Positions 1 through 6,752 of a stretch of DNA of 7,227 nucleotides are shown here, piece after piece. The DNA lies in the NCBI GenBank assembly GCA_025449775.1, contig JANWIS010000008.1, positions 1-7,227 on the forward strand. Reading direction: 5' to 3'. Within the stretch, counting starts at the first letter, position 1. Each line of letters opens with the position of its first letter. This DNA is from Ignavibacteriaceae bacterium. GTDB taxonomy: Bacteria; Bacteroidota; Ignavibacteria; Ignavibacteriales; Ignavibacteriaceae. The notes beneath the pieces were generated by a model. That model had not been told where the DNA came from, ran no database searches, and worked only from the letters and a program-made list of their open reading frames with translations. The position numbers were made by a program, and so were the translations under genes.

Positions 1-938
1 AGCTCATCTACCTGTGTATCAAAAATTGAAGTTGACTGAACGTCTGCAGATTTATAACGAGTGTCCCTGTCAATTGTTCTTAAATTTATTCTGCCGGAAA
101 TTTCAAACTCGAGCAGGCCGAATAGATTATTGTGACGGAGAAGATCCTGCAGAAAGAAATTTGTTTCAGTCCTGCTTTCGATATTGTTCGTGATATCGAA
201 CTGAGCTGATGTTATTGAATCAGCAAATAAATAAAAATCTTTCCTGTATTGATCAAATCTTGTGTTAAGGAAGTTAGTAACTTCGTGGTTGAAAGGATTA
301 GTGACAAGAATATCAAGATACCTGATTGTGTTTTTTCTTGGTGAAATATCTTCGTTCTCCAATCTCAATGTTGAATTCAATCCGAAGTCAGCAAATCCAA
401 GATCACCGGTTCTGCCGGCTAAACCATAAACCGGACCTGTGTCATTTTCATCAACCTGAGTGTTGTATGAATAACCTCCATAAGGAATTAAAATTAATCC
501 TTTCATCAACTGGAATTCGCTTATCAGCATTGCTTGATTAATTACGGCTTGGTTAATTGCAAGCTGCCTGTCATCGGAAACAATATTACTTTTAATTAAT
601 ACTCCCTGTTTCCAGTTATTATTAATTTTATATTTTCCCAAAGCATATAAGTACTGCTCATCACGAATACTATTCTGCGCTGATTTAACAAGCGAAGAAC
701 GGAAGTTCTGATTTATTTTATACTCAAATCCGGAAACACTTCCGTATAAATCAATTCCAGTATTTAAATAATATGTATTCAATTGTTTATCGAAATTAGA
801 AAATAAACGATTCGGTAAGAAAACCGGAATTGAAAAATCAGTTGAATCAGGATTAGTCTGTGAATTGAGATCAATGATAAATATTATTGATATGATGAGG
901 ATAAAGAATAACTGGTTGAAATTTTTATTCAGTTTCAA
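1..938 (-). CDS. Putative outer-membrane beta-barrel protein, partial (C-terminus beyond left edge)
   Basis: The minus strand is open without a stop from position 938 to the window edge, giving 312 codons. The likely start is TTG at 938-936: an in-frame TAA lies six codons upstream, and no ATG occurs before about codon 136, deep inside the protein. From TTG the protein begins with Lys/Asn residues, then a hydrophobic stretch at about 9-23 (FFILIISIIFIID) ending near NSQ at 25-27, which resembles a Sec signal peptide. The rest is rich in Asn, aromatic residues and short strands of alternating polar and hydrophobic residues (for example GIDLYGSVSGFEYKI at 61-75 and LFGLLEFEISGRINL at 272-286), as in outer-membrane barrels of Bacteroidota. 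I recognise no named family. It is divergent from the glycosyltransferase gene, so it probably has its own promoter. The coding call is strong; the barrel assignment is inferred from composition only. Confidence 0.72.
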   Translation of the reverse strand, partial: MKLNKNFNQLFFILIISIIFIIDLNSQTNPDSTDFSIPVFLPNRLFSNFDKQLNTYYLNTGIDLYGSVSGFEYKINQNFRSSLVKSAQNSIRDEQYLYALGKYKINNNWKQGVLIKSNIVSDDRQLAINQAVINQAMLISEFQLMKGLILIPYGGYSYNTQVDENDTGPVYGLAGRTGDLGFADFGLNSTLRLENEDISPRKNTIRYLDILVTNPFNHEVTNFLNTRFDQYRKDFYLFADSITSAQFDITNNIESRTETNFFLQDLLRHNNLFGLLEFEISGRINLRTIDRDTRYKSADVQSTSIFDTQVDE

Positions 939-1118
939 TTTTAACCGGGAAAATTAGATTTTGTATCAAAGAGTAATTGATTGATTAATAAATTAACTTT
1001 TTCAAGTTATAGTATTCAATATCCAACAACATCATTTCAAATTCAAGGAATAAACAAATTTATGTATATTGTTCAACAAAAATTTTCTTATTGATAATAT
1101 TCTTTTTGATATTTATCC
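939..1118. other. Divergent AT-rich intergenic region (180 bp)
   Basis: This gap separates the minus-strand barrel gene from the plus-strand glycosyltransferase gene and must serve both directions. It is strongly A/T rich and shows no ORF, tRNA-like structure or clear repeat. On the plus strand one weak sigma70-like pair is visible and is listed separately. On the minus strand I see only loose TA-rich candidates about 50-80 bases before the TTG start, none good enough to call. Confidence 0.6.
1069..1098 (+). promoter_or_regulatory. Weak candidate promoter for the glycosyltransferase gene
   Basis: TTGTTC (1069-1074) and GATAAT (1093-1098) are separated by 18 bases, matching the -35 element at three of six positions and the -10 element at five of six. 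A start about seven bases after the -10 element would leave a leader of only about 14 bases before the ATG at 1119. TATATT at 1065-1070 is an alternative -10 element. In AT-rich DNA such matches occur by chance, so this is tentative. Confidence 0.25.
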
Positions 1119-2738
1119 ATGGCAAAACCCCGGCATCCAAAGAAAAACCAGCAACAAACGGCACACAAAACAAAAACTTCAATACCACAAATTAATTTTG
1201 AAAAACTAATTTCGAACAAATATACCGGTTTAGTATTTGCCGGATTTTATTTTATTGTTGTTCTGGTTTTGAGCTTTGTATTCCATAAAGTCGGTGACTA
1301 TGGAATTGAAACAGATTTTTTCTGGGGTTACGTACCCAATGCAAAAAAATTTCTTTCGGGAATCATCCCGATGGATGCTTTCAGAGGACCTTTGTATCCG
1401 ATGGTTCTTGGAATATTTGGTTTTGTAATGGGTGATTTCTTCAATGCGGGAATTTTGATTGGTGTTCTTTCGGCTTCAATAGTTCTTTATGTTACTTTTG
1501 AATTAATAAAAAATATTTTCTCCCCGATCATCTCATTTGTGACTGTCCTTTTTCTTGCAATAAATCCTGTGTTCATTCAATATTCATACAGTGCAGGAAC
1601 GGATATGTTTTTCAACGCACTGGTTGCTGTCACCTTGTTTTTCTTCTTTAAGAATAAGGAATTGAATTATAGAAACCTGATTCTAGCAGCTTTTTTTGGT
1701 GGAATTTCATACCTGACAAGATACAATGGAATTTTTTTAATAAGCTTTGTGTTTGTAATCCTGTTTGTAAATTTCTGGAAAATTGATTGGAGCAAAAGAA
1801 TTAAGTCCGTAATACTTTTCACCGGAGTTTTCTTCATTACATTTTCTCCGTGGGGATTTTATTGTCTGAGTGAAAAGGGTTCTTTCTTCTACAACGAAAA
1901 CTATAAAAACATTGCTTATGAAATTTACGGCAAGGGAAAAATAAGTTGGGATGAATTTTGGTTTAAGGAAAGTTCCAAGATTACTTCAGCAGGTGAAGTT
2001 ATATTTAGAGATACCGGTTTATTCTTGACAACAATGATAAATAATTTAGGCGATCACTTTATAGATGATATGGATAAACTGCTTGGCTGGCAGATTGGTA
2101 TATTCGTTTCACTCGGAATTATTTTCCTGATAATTTCTAATCCGGTTAAGTCTTGGAAATCTTCTGAAACGAGTTACTACATCATCAATTTATCTTTTTT
2201 TGTTTTACTTCTGCTTGTCTTTTACAGCGAAAGATTCTCATTGTTTCTAATCGCGTTTTATGTTGTTATTGCTGTTCAGCTTTTCTTTTCAGAAAAATTT
2301 TATTTGAAAAAATTCATACCAGTAAAACTTAGTTACCTGATTATCGGCGTACTTCTTATTTTCACATTTTCGAAATCATATTCGTTCAACAGCTTAAATA
2401 TTAATTCAGGACCTCAGGAACTTCTGGCATTGAAGGAATGGTATGATGTAAATGTACCAGATGAACAGAAGGGAAAGAAAATTGCTGCAAGAAAAGCACA
2501 CGTTGCATATTACTTAAATATGGATTTTTATCTTATGCCGATGACTGATTCTTATGAAGAATTTATTGCAAAGCTGAAAGAGAAAGATGTTGATTACCTT
2601 TACTTCAGCACGATTGAAGCTTCGATGAGAAGCGAGCTGCAGTTTCTTCTTAATCCAAAAGTGAATCACAAAGGATTGGAACCGGTAGTTTATTTTGAAA
2701 ATCCACCGGCAGTTCTTTATAAAATTATTCGGGATTAA
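1119..2738 (+). CDS. GT-C family glycosyltransferase, GT39/PMT_2-like integral membrane protein
   Basis: This 539-residue protein has a Lys-rich cytoplasmic N-terminus (1-30), about eleven hydrophobic segments (near 36-56, 92-112, 113-132, 135-152, 163-178, 186-222, 229-248, 325-341, 354-370, 374-392, 403-417) and a soluble C-terminal domain (about 430-539). An acidic ETDFF motif (64-68) in the first extracytoplasmic loop is where GT-C enzymes keep their catalytic Asp, here D66. GISYLTRYNG (195-204) resembles the family's LTR-x-x-G segment, and ERFSLFL (371-377) resembles its Arg-Tyr/Phe helix. The family transfers sugars from polyprenyl-phosphate donors to lipids, glycans or proteins on the outer face of the inner membrane. 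Donor and acceptor cannot be read from the sequence. The start ATG at 1119 has no Shine-Dalgarno sequence. A methyltransferase gene follows after 36 bp on the same strand, suggesting cotranscription. Confidence 0.82.
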   Translation: MAKPRHPKKNQQQTAHKTKTSIPQINFEKLISNKYTGLVFAGFYFIVVLVLSFVFHKVGDYGIETDFFWGYVPNAKKFLSGIIPMDAFRGPLYPMVLGIFGFVMGDFFNAGILIGVLSASIVLYVTFELIKNIFSPIISFVTVLFLAINPVFIQYSYSAGTDMFFNALVAVTLFFFFKNKELNYRNLILAAFFGGISYLTRYNGIFLISFVFVILFVNFWKIDWSKRIKSVILFTGVFFITFSPWGFYCLSEKGSFFYNENYKNIAYEIYGKGKISWDEFWFKESSKITSAGEVIFRDTGLFLTTMINNLGDHFIDDMDKLLGWQIGIFVSLGIIFLIISNPVKSWKSSETSYYIINLSFFVLLLLVFYSERFSLFLIAFYVVIAVQLFFSEKFYLKKFIPVKLSYLIIGVLLIFTFSKSYSFNSLNINSGPQELLALKEWYDVNVPDEQKGKKIAARKAHVAYYLNMDFYLMPMTDSYEEFIAKLKEKDVDYLYFSTIEASMRSELQFLLNPKVNHKGLEPVVYFENPPAVLYKIIRD

Positions 2739-2774
2739 CTTCCTAACTTATAACAGCATCACAATAAAATTTAA

Positions 2775-3497
2775 ATGCATCTCAAACTATTTTTTATCAG
2801 AAAAGTAAAAGCTTTATTCTCAAGATTTAAACTTCACTTTCTCATCAAACCATTCGATGGTTTTCTACTAAACCTTGTTTACCTGTCAAGATTATCTCAC
2901 TGGATTTCCAAAACGCCTAGAGGAAAGTTCAATGATTTTTATAATAAAAAAGTAAAGTATGAAGAACGATTTAAATTGCACGAGTTTGTTATTGATGAAG
3001 AAATAAAAAATCAGGCTATCGATTACCTTGAATTTGGTGTTGCACAAGGAACAGCAATTAAATGGTGGACAGGGAAAAATAAAAACCCTGGAACAAAATT
3101 TTATGGCTTTGATGTATTCACCGGTTTACCGGAAGATTTTGGCGTGATGAAAAAACATCATTATGACACTGAAGGTCAAACTCCAAAAATTGATGACAGC
3201 AGAATTAATTTCATAAAAGGTTTATTTCAAGATTCTCTTCCCGGGTTTTTAGAAAGTTATAAATCAACTCAAAGAAAAGTAATTCATATGGATGCTGATC
3301 TTTACTCTTCAACTTTATTTGTGTTGACGAGACTTCTTCCATATTTGAAGAAAGATGATATAATAATTTTTGATGAATTTGGTGTTCCGACTCATGAATT
3401 TAAAGCATTTACAGAGATAGTTTCTTCATATAAATTGAATTATGAATTTTTAGGTGCGATCAATAATTATCTGCAAATAGCTGTTAAATTAAAATAA
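2775..3497 (+). CDS. TylF/MycF-like class I SAM-dependent O-methyltransferase
   Basis: The 240-residue product has a basic, partly hydrophobic N-terminus (1-45) and then a Rossmann-type methyltransferase domain. SAM motif I is LEFGVAQGTA (85-94). GFDVFTGLPE (111-120) is the acidic second-strand motif and its loop. HMDADLYSST (171-180) and IIFDEF (197-202) are the hallmark TylF/MycF/CmcI segments, whose acidic residues bind a divalent metal that positions the sugar hydroxyl; here D173, D175, D200 and E201 are candidates. Characterised relatives methylate sugars of macrolides, and related genes are common in surface polysaccharide clusters. Next to a GT-C glycosyltransferase, a role in methylating an envelope sugar is plausible, but the substrate is inferred only. 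The fold and class are secure. Length is normal for the family and all core motifs are present. ATG at 2775 follows an A/T-rich leader without a ribosome-binding motif. Confidence 0.85.
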   Translation: MHLKLFFIRKVKALFSRFKLHFLIKPFDGFLLNLVYLSRLSHWISKTPRGKFNDFYNKKVKYEERFKLHEFVIDEEIKNQAIDYLEFGVAQGTAIKWWTGKNKNPGTKFYGFDVFTGLPEDFGVMKKHHYDTEGQTPKIDDSRINFIKGLFQDSLPGFLESYKSTQRKVIHMDADLYSSTLFVLTRLLPYLKKDDIIIFDEFGVPTHEFKAFTEIVSSYKLNYEFLGAINNYLQIAVKLK

Positions 3498-3515
3498 CAG
3501 AGTTTTAAATTCTGT
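3497..3515 (+). terminator. Small hairpin after the methyltransferase, possible weak terminator
   Basis: ACAGAGTT pairs with AATTCTGT (eight pairs including one G-T, loop of three), starting at the last base of the TAA stop codon. A T-rich stretch follows, with its T5 run only at 3526-3530, so this is a poor match to a classic intrinsic terminator. A competing stem (TGTTA at 3482-3486 with TAACA at 3495-3499) is also possible. Its position between two functionally unrelated gene sets is the main argument for it. Confidence 0.3.
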
Positions 3516-3560
3516 ATTTCAATTCTTTTTCAACAAATCCAAAGTGGACCAAACTTTAAA

Positions 3561-3589
3561 TTGACAATCCCTGTTATTTTGGATAATTT
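3561..3589 (+). promoter_or_regulatory. Candidate sigma70-type promoter of the nuo operon
   Basis: A perfect TTGACA (3561-3566) is followed after 17 bases by TAATTT (3584-3589). The overlapping GATAAT (3582-3587) fits the -10 consensus better but gives a short 15-base spacer. TACAAT (3594-3599) is another possible -10 element. Transcription would start about 3596, leaving a leader of about 20 bases before nuoA. It lies in the only gap upstream of nuoA. No operator-like repeat is visible around it. Confidence 0.45.
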
Positions 3590-3616
3590 TAGCTACAATT
3601 TTTTCAAATTTATCAA

Positions 3617-3985
3617 ATGCTTGTAGAATATATTCCCTTATTAATAGCGTTGGCAGTAGCATTGATTTTTGGTGTTACTGTCGTAATGGCTTCATCGCTT
3701 ATCGGACCACAGCGCCCGAACCGCGAGAAGACTTCCACGTATGAAAGCGGGATGAAACCGGTAGGAACTGTAAGGGAAAGAATATCAGTTAAATATTATC
3801 TTGTTGCAATGTTCTTTATCATCTTTGATCTTGAAGTGATTTTTATTTATCCCTGGGCAGTTCAGTTTAAAAAATTGTTCGGGCAATTTGGAATTTCTGT
3901 GTTCATCTCGATGTTTATATTTTTATTTGTGCTTGAGCTGGGTTATTTATATGCGTATAAGAAAGGCGGATTTAAATGGGATTAG
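3617..3985 (+). CDS. nuoA: NADH-quinone oxidoreductase subunit A
   Basis: NuoA (ND3 homologue) is a small membrane subunit of respiratory complex I, next to the quinone tunnel at the junction with the hydrophilic arm. The 122-residue protein is of normal length with three membrane segments (about 5-29, 60-79, 92-113). The loop between the first two carries the conserved YESGMKPVG (42-50). The second helix has the family signature YYLVAMFFIIFDLEVIFIYP (60-79) with its acidic residues D71 and E73. The loop has Ser44 where mitochondrial ND3 has the redox-switch Cys; Ser also occurs in E. coli NuoA, so this is not a defect. It is the first gene of the nuo run, directly after the candidate promoter. 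Its last ten bases overlap nuoB. ATG at 3617 lacks a Shine-Dalgarno sequence. Confidence 0.96.
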   Translation: MLVEYIPLLIALAVALIFGVTVVMASSLIGPQRPNREKTSTYESGMKPVGTVRERISVKYYLVAMFFIIFDLEVIFIYPWAVQFKKLFGQFGISVFISMFIFLFVLELGYLYAYKKGGFKWD

Positions 3986-4518
3986 AAGCTTATATAAAAG
4001 ATAGCGGGTTTTTAACTACACAATTGAATGCAATAATTGCATGGGCAAGAAAAAGTTCTGTTTGGCCAATGCCGATGGGAATTTCCTGTTGTGCAATTGA
4101 GATGATGGCAGCCGGTGATCCGAAGTACGATATTGCAAGATTCGGTTCTGAAGTAATGAGATTTACACCACGTCAATGCGATCTTATGATTGTTGCCGGA
4201 ACAGTAACTTATAAGATGGCTCCTGTTGTTAGAAAAATTTATGATCAGATGCCTGAGCCAAAATGGGTGATTGCGATGGGTGCTTGTACATCTTCAGGTG
4301 GAATGTACCGTTCATATTCTGTTGTGCAAGGAATAGATCAGTTTTTACCTGTCGATATTTATCTTGCCGGATGTCCTCCTCGTCCTGAAAATCTTCTTTA
4401 TGCATTAATGAAGATCCAGGATAAAATAGGTAAGACAAAAGCTTCGCAATTTCATAACATTCCTGCTGGTGATCAATCAATCAGTCTTCCTGAATTGAAT
4501 GTAATCCGGAATAATTAA
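3976..4518 (+). CDS. nuoB: NADH-quinone oxidoreductase subunit B
   Basis: NuoB (PSST homologue) carries the terminal 4Fe-4S cluster N2, which passes electrons to quinone. The 180-residue sequence shows the adjacent cysteine pair C38-C39 in PMGISCCAIEMM (33-44), then C104 in MGACTSSGGM (101-110) and C133 in YLAGCPPRPE (129-138). These are the four expected N2 ligands, so the subunit should be functional. VQGIDQFLPVDIYLAGCPPR (117-136) is highly characteristic of the family. The ATG at 3976 overlaps the end of nuoA by ten bases, which suggests translational coupling. AAAGGCGGA just upstream is one of the few leaders here with any resemblance to a ribosome-binding site. The C-terminal tail after about residue 152 is variable, as usual. 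nuoC follows after four bases. Confidence 0.97.
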   Translation: MGLEAYIKDSGFLTTQLNAIIAWARKSSVWPMPMGISCCAIEMMAAGDPKYDIARFGSEVMRFTPRQCDLMIVAGTVTYKMAPVVRKIYDQMPEPKWVIAMGACTSSGGMYRSYSVVQGIDQFLPVDIYLAGCPPRPENLLYALMKIQDKIGKTKASQFHNIPAGDQSISLPELNVIRNN

Positions 4519-4522
4519 TATT

Positions 4523-5011
4523 ATGAACCACATTGAATTTATTCCCCGGAAACTAAAAGAAAAATTTCCTTCCGTAGATTTTGAAGCTTCAGATTACAAA
4601 GGAGAATTAACTATAAAGTTTGATAAAAAATTTATAGTTGATGTCTGCCGGTTTTTACAATCAGACTCCGAACTCGAATTCAAACTTTGCCCGGACATTA
4701 CCGCTATTGATTGGGCTGTAAGAAAAAACAGATTTACAGTTGTGTATAATATTTTCTCTCTTAAAAATAATTTTCGATTAAGATTAAAATGCGATGTTGA
4801 TGAATCAGATTGTTCGATAAATTCAGTTGTATCTGTTTGGCAGTCAGCTAACTGGCAGGAACGCGAAACATTTGATATGTATGGGATTAATTTTAAAAAC
4901 CATCCTGATTTAAGAAGAATGTACATGCCCGAAGAATTTGAATATCATCCTTTAAGAAAAGATTTTCCTTTAATGGGGATCCCTGATTCTATGCCATTAC
5001 CCAAGAAATAA
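4523..5011 (+). CDS. nuoC: NADH-quinone oxidoreductase subunit C
   Basis: NuoC (30 kDa subunit) is a cofactor-free structural protein of the peripheral arm that packs against NuoD. The 162-residue product has a divergent N-terminal half and the strongly conserved C-terminal signature: WQERETFDMYGINFKNHPDL (111-130), RRMYMP (131-136) and HPLRKDFPL (142-150). The segment before HPLRKDF reads EEFEY, lacking the Gly common in the usual acidic-aromatic-x-Gly form; I regard this as lineage variation. It is a stand-alone gene, not fused to nuoD as in E. coli. It lies four bases after nuoB and six bases before nuoD. ATG at 4523 fits the family's short N-terminus. A GGA lies about a dozen bases upstream, too far for a convincing ribosome-binding site. 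Confidence 0.95.
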   Translation: MNHIEFIPRKLKEKFPSVDFEASDYKGELTIKFDKKFIVDVCRFLQSDSELEFKLCPDITAIDWAVRKNRFTVVYNIFSLKNNFRLRLKCDVDESDCSINSVVSVWQSANWQERETFDMYGINFKNHPDLRRMYMPEEFEYHPLRKDFPLMGIPDSMPLPKK

Positions 5012-5017
5012 ATTTTT

Positions 5018-6268
5018 ATGGACCAGTTAGAAAACGAAATACATCCGAAAATTTTACAAGCTCTGCTTGATTCAAGAAATGATTTCACTCTCGAAGACGC
5101 ACTCGAGAATGAAATGATTTTAAATATGGGACCTCAGCATCCTGCAACTCACGGAGTACTTCGTTTGTTATTGAGATTAGATGGTGAAAAAATTATTGCC
5201 TGTGTTCCTGAACTTGGTTACTTGCATCGCGGTTATGAAAAAATGGCTGAGAATATGAGCTACTACGAATACATTCCTCACACAGATAGACTTGATTACA
5301 TTTCGCCGATGGCAAACAATGTTGCCTGGGTTCTTGCAGTAGAAAAACTTGCAGGAATAGAAGCACCGAAAAGAGCACAATACATTAGAATGATGATTGC
5401 AGAACTTGCACGTATTTCATCTCATTTATTAGCAATAGGTGCTTTGGCGATGGATGTTGGTGCTTTAACAATTTTTTTATGGACTCTTCGTGAACGTGAA
5501 AAAGTTCTTGATATCTGGGATATTCTTTGTGGTGCAAGATTTACAAACAGTTATACAAGAATTGGTGGAGTTGCAAATGATGCACAGCCTGAAGCTCTTT
5601 CAAAAGCAAAGTGGTTTATTGAACAGTTCGAACCGAACTTAGCAGAAATTGAACAGCTCATTAATTCAAACAGAATTTTTATTGAGCGCGTTGAAGGAGT
5701 TGGAGTTATTTCAAAAGAAGATGCAATCAATCTTGCATTTACCGGACCGAACCTTCGTGCTTGCGGAGTAGAATTTGATTTAAGAAGAAATTCACCTTAT
5801 CTCTATTATAATGAAATTGATTTTCGAATTCCGACTTACACTGAAGGTGATTGTTTAGCAAGATATTTTCTCAGACTCGATGAATGCAGAGAAAGTGCAA
5901 AGATTGTAAAACAAGTTTTGGAAAAAATGCCTCAAGGCGAAGTTCAGGCAAATATGCCTAAAAAAGTTATTCCACAGAAAGATGAAGTTTACACGAAGAT
6001 GGAAGAGCTTATTCACGATTTTATGATTGTAAATTTTGGAATCAATCCACCTGTTGGAGAAATTTATAATGCCATTGAAGGTTCGAAAGGAGAGTTGGGA
6101 TTTTATCTTGTCAGCAAAGGGGAAGGAAAACCCTGGAAGTGTAAAATCCGTTCGCCTTCGTTTAACAACCTTCAGGCTTTACCAAAATTAGTTGTCGGAC
6201 ATATGATATCCGATGTTGTTGCAATTATTGGAAGCATTGATCCTATTATGGGAGAAGCGGATAAATAA
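5018..6268 (+). CDS. nuoD: NADH-quinone oxidoreductase subunit D
   Basis: NuoD (49 kDa subunit, related to the large subunit of NiFe hydrogenases) forms most of the quinone-head pocket together with NuoB. The 416-residue protein opens with a non-conserved segment (1-32), then MGPQHPATHGVLRL (37-50). Counting along the alignment with the bovine subunit, the quinone-contacting His and Tyr correspond to H45 and Y94 (in TDRLDY, 89-94), and both are present. Other signatures are GYLHRGYEKMAE (67-78), the NSYTRIGGVANDA segment (177-189) and the C-terminal GSIDPIMGEADK (405-416). As expected for complex I, it ends in the short acidic tail and lacks the hydrogenase nickel-binding cysteines. Length is typical for the unfused gene. 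It sits six bases after nuoC and one base before nuoE. Confidence 0.97.
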   Translation: MDQLENEIHPKILQALLDSRNDFTLEDALENEMILNMGPQHPATHGVLRLLLRLDGEKIIACVPELGYLHRGYEKMAENMSYYEYIPHTDRLDYISPMANNVAWVLAVEKLAGIEAPKRAQYIRMMIAELARISSHLLAIGALAMDVGALTIFLWTLREREKVLDIWDILCGARFTNSYTRIGGVANDAQPEALSKAKWFIEQFEPNLAEIEQLINSNRIFIERVEGVGVISKEDAINLAFTGPNLRACGVEFDLRRNSPYLYYNEIDFRIPTYTEGDCLARYFLRLDECRESAKIVKQVLEKMPQGEVQANMPKKVIPQKDEVYTKMEELIHDFMIVNFGINPPVGEIYNAIEGSKGELGFYLVSKGEGKPWKCKIRSPSFNNLQALPKLVVGHMISDVVAIIGSIDPIMGEADK

Positions 6269-6269
6269 A

Positions 6270-6752
6270 ATGAGCTTCAAATTCACACAAGAAAATCTTG
6301 ATCGAATCGAACAGGAAACAAAAAAATATCCTGTCCGCAAACCGGCTGTGATGGCTGTTCTTTACATTGCACAGGAACAGAACGGATTTATTTCGAATGA
6401 AGTGATCAAAGAAGTTGCGGAAGTTTTAGGAATCACTCCTGAAGAAGTTCTTGGTGTTGTAACATTCTATACGATGTATCATCAGAAACCTATGGGAAAA
6501 TATCACATACAGGTTTGTACAAATGTTTCGTGCATGCTTGTCGGTGGTTACGGGATCTGGAACCAGTTGAAAGATAAATTTGGAATCGGGCATTTGGGTG
6601 TTACTGCTGATCAAAAATTTTCTTTAGAAGAGGTTGAATGTATGGGAAGTTGTGGAACTGCACCGATGATTGCTGTTAATGAAGATTATTACGAAAATCT
6701 ATCCAAAGATAAAGTTGAAAAAATTCTTGAATCATTGAAAAGTTCAAACTGA
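6270..6752 (+). CDS. nuoE: NADH-quinone oxidoreductase subunit E
   Basis: NuoE (24 kDa subunit) binds the 2Fe-2S cluster N1a beside the FMN in the NADH-oxidising module. The 160-residue thioredoxin-like protein has a helical N-terminus with VLYIAQEQNGFIS (30-42) and GVVTFYTMYHQKP (62-74), both family hallmarks. The cluster ligands follow: C83 and C88 in VCTNVSC (82-88), and C124 and C128 in ECMGSCG (123-129). I chose ATG at 6270 (MSFKF), one base after the nuoD stop. A longer reading from ATG 6213 would overlap nuoD by 56 bases and add 19 hydrophobic residues with no family counterpart. Its stop TGA overlaps the start of nuoF by one base (TGATG), a coupling arrangement. Confidence 0.95.
   Translation: MSFKFTQENLDRIEQETKKYPVRKPAVMAVLYIAQEQNGFISNEVIKEVAEVLGITPEEVLGVVTFYTMYHQKPMGKYHIQVCTNVSCMLVGGYGIWNQLKDKFGIGHLGVTADQKFSLEEVECMGSCGTAPMIAVNEDYYENLSKDKVEKILESLKSSN

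Noticed and set aside
326..541. Plus-strand 71-codon ORF inside the barrel gene
   Set aside because: It is antisense to the continuous minus-strand frame, has a Cys/His-rich random composition and no leader signal.
3617..3985. Ser in place of the ND3 switch Cys in NuoA as a possible defect
   Set aside because: E. coli NuoA also has Ser in this loop, so it is a normal bacterial state.
4229..4926. Minus-strand ORFs of 83 and 110 codons opposite nuoB and nuoC
   Set aside because: They are antisense to conserved, motif-bearing genes, have no recognisable domains or leaders, and look like by-products of A/T-rich codon use.
5279..5299. His88 in NuoD (IPHTDRLDY) as a loss of the quinone-binding Tyr
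   Set aside because: Counting from the conserved HPATHG motif shows that the quinone Tyr is Y94, in the DRLDY block, and it is present.
5177..5380. Overlapping minus-strand ORFs (61 and 67 codons) opposite nuoD
   Set aside because: They are antisense to the most conserved part of nuoD, with Phe/Cys-rich unstructured translations, so are not credible genes.
6213..6269. Upstream ATG giving a 179-residue NuoE
   Set aside because: It would lie inside the end of nuoD in another frame and add a hydrophobic stretch not found in NuoE; ATG 6270 directly follows the nuoD stop and matches the family N-terminus.
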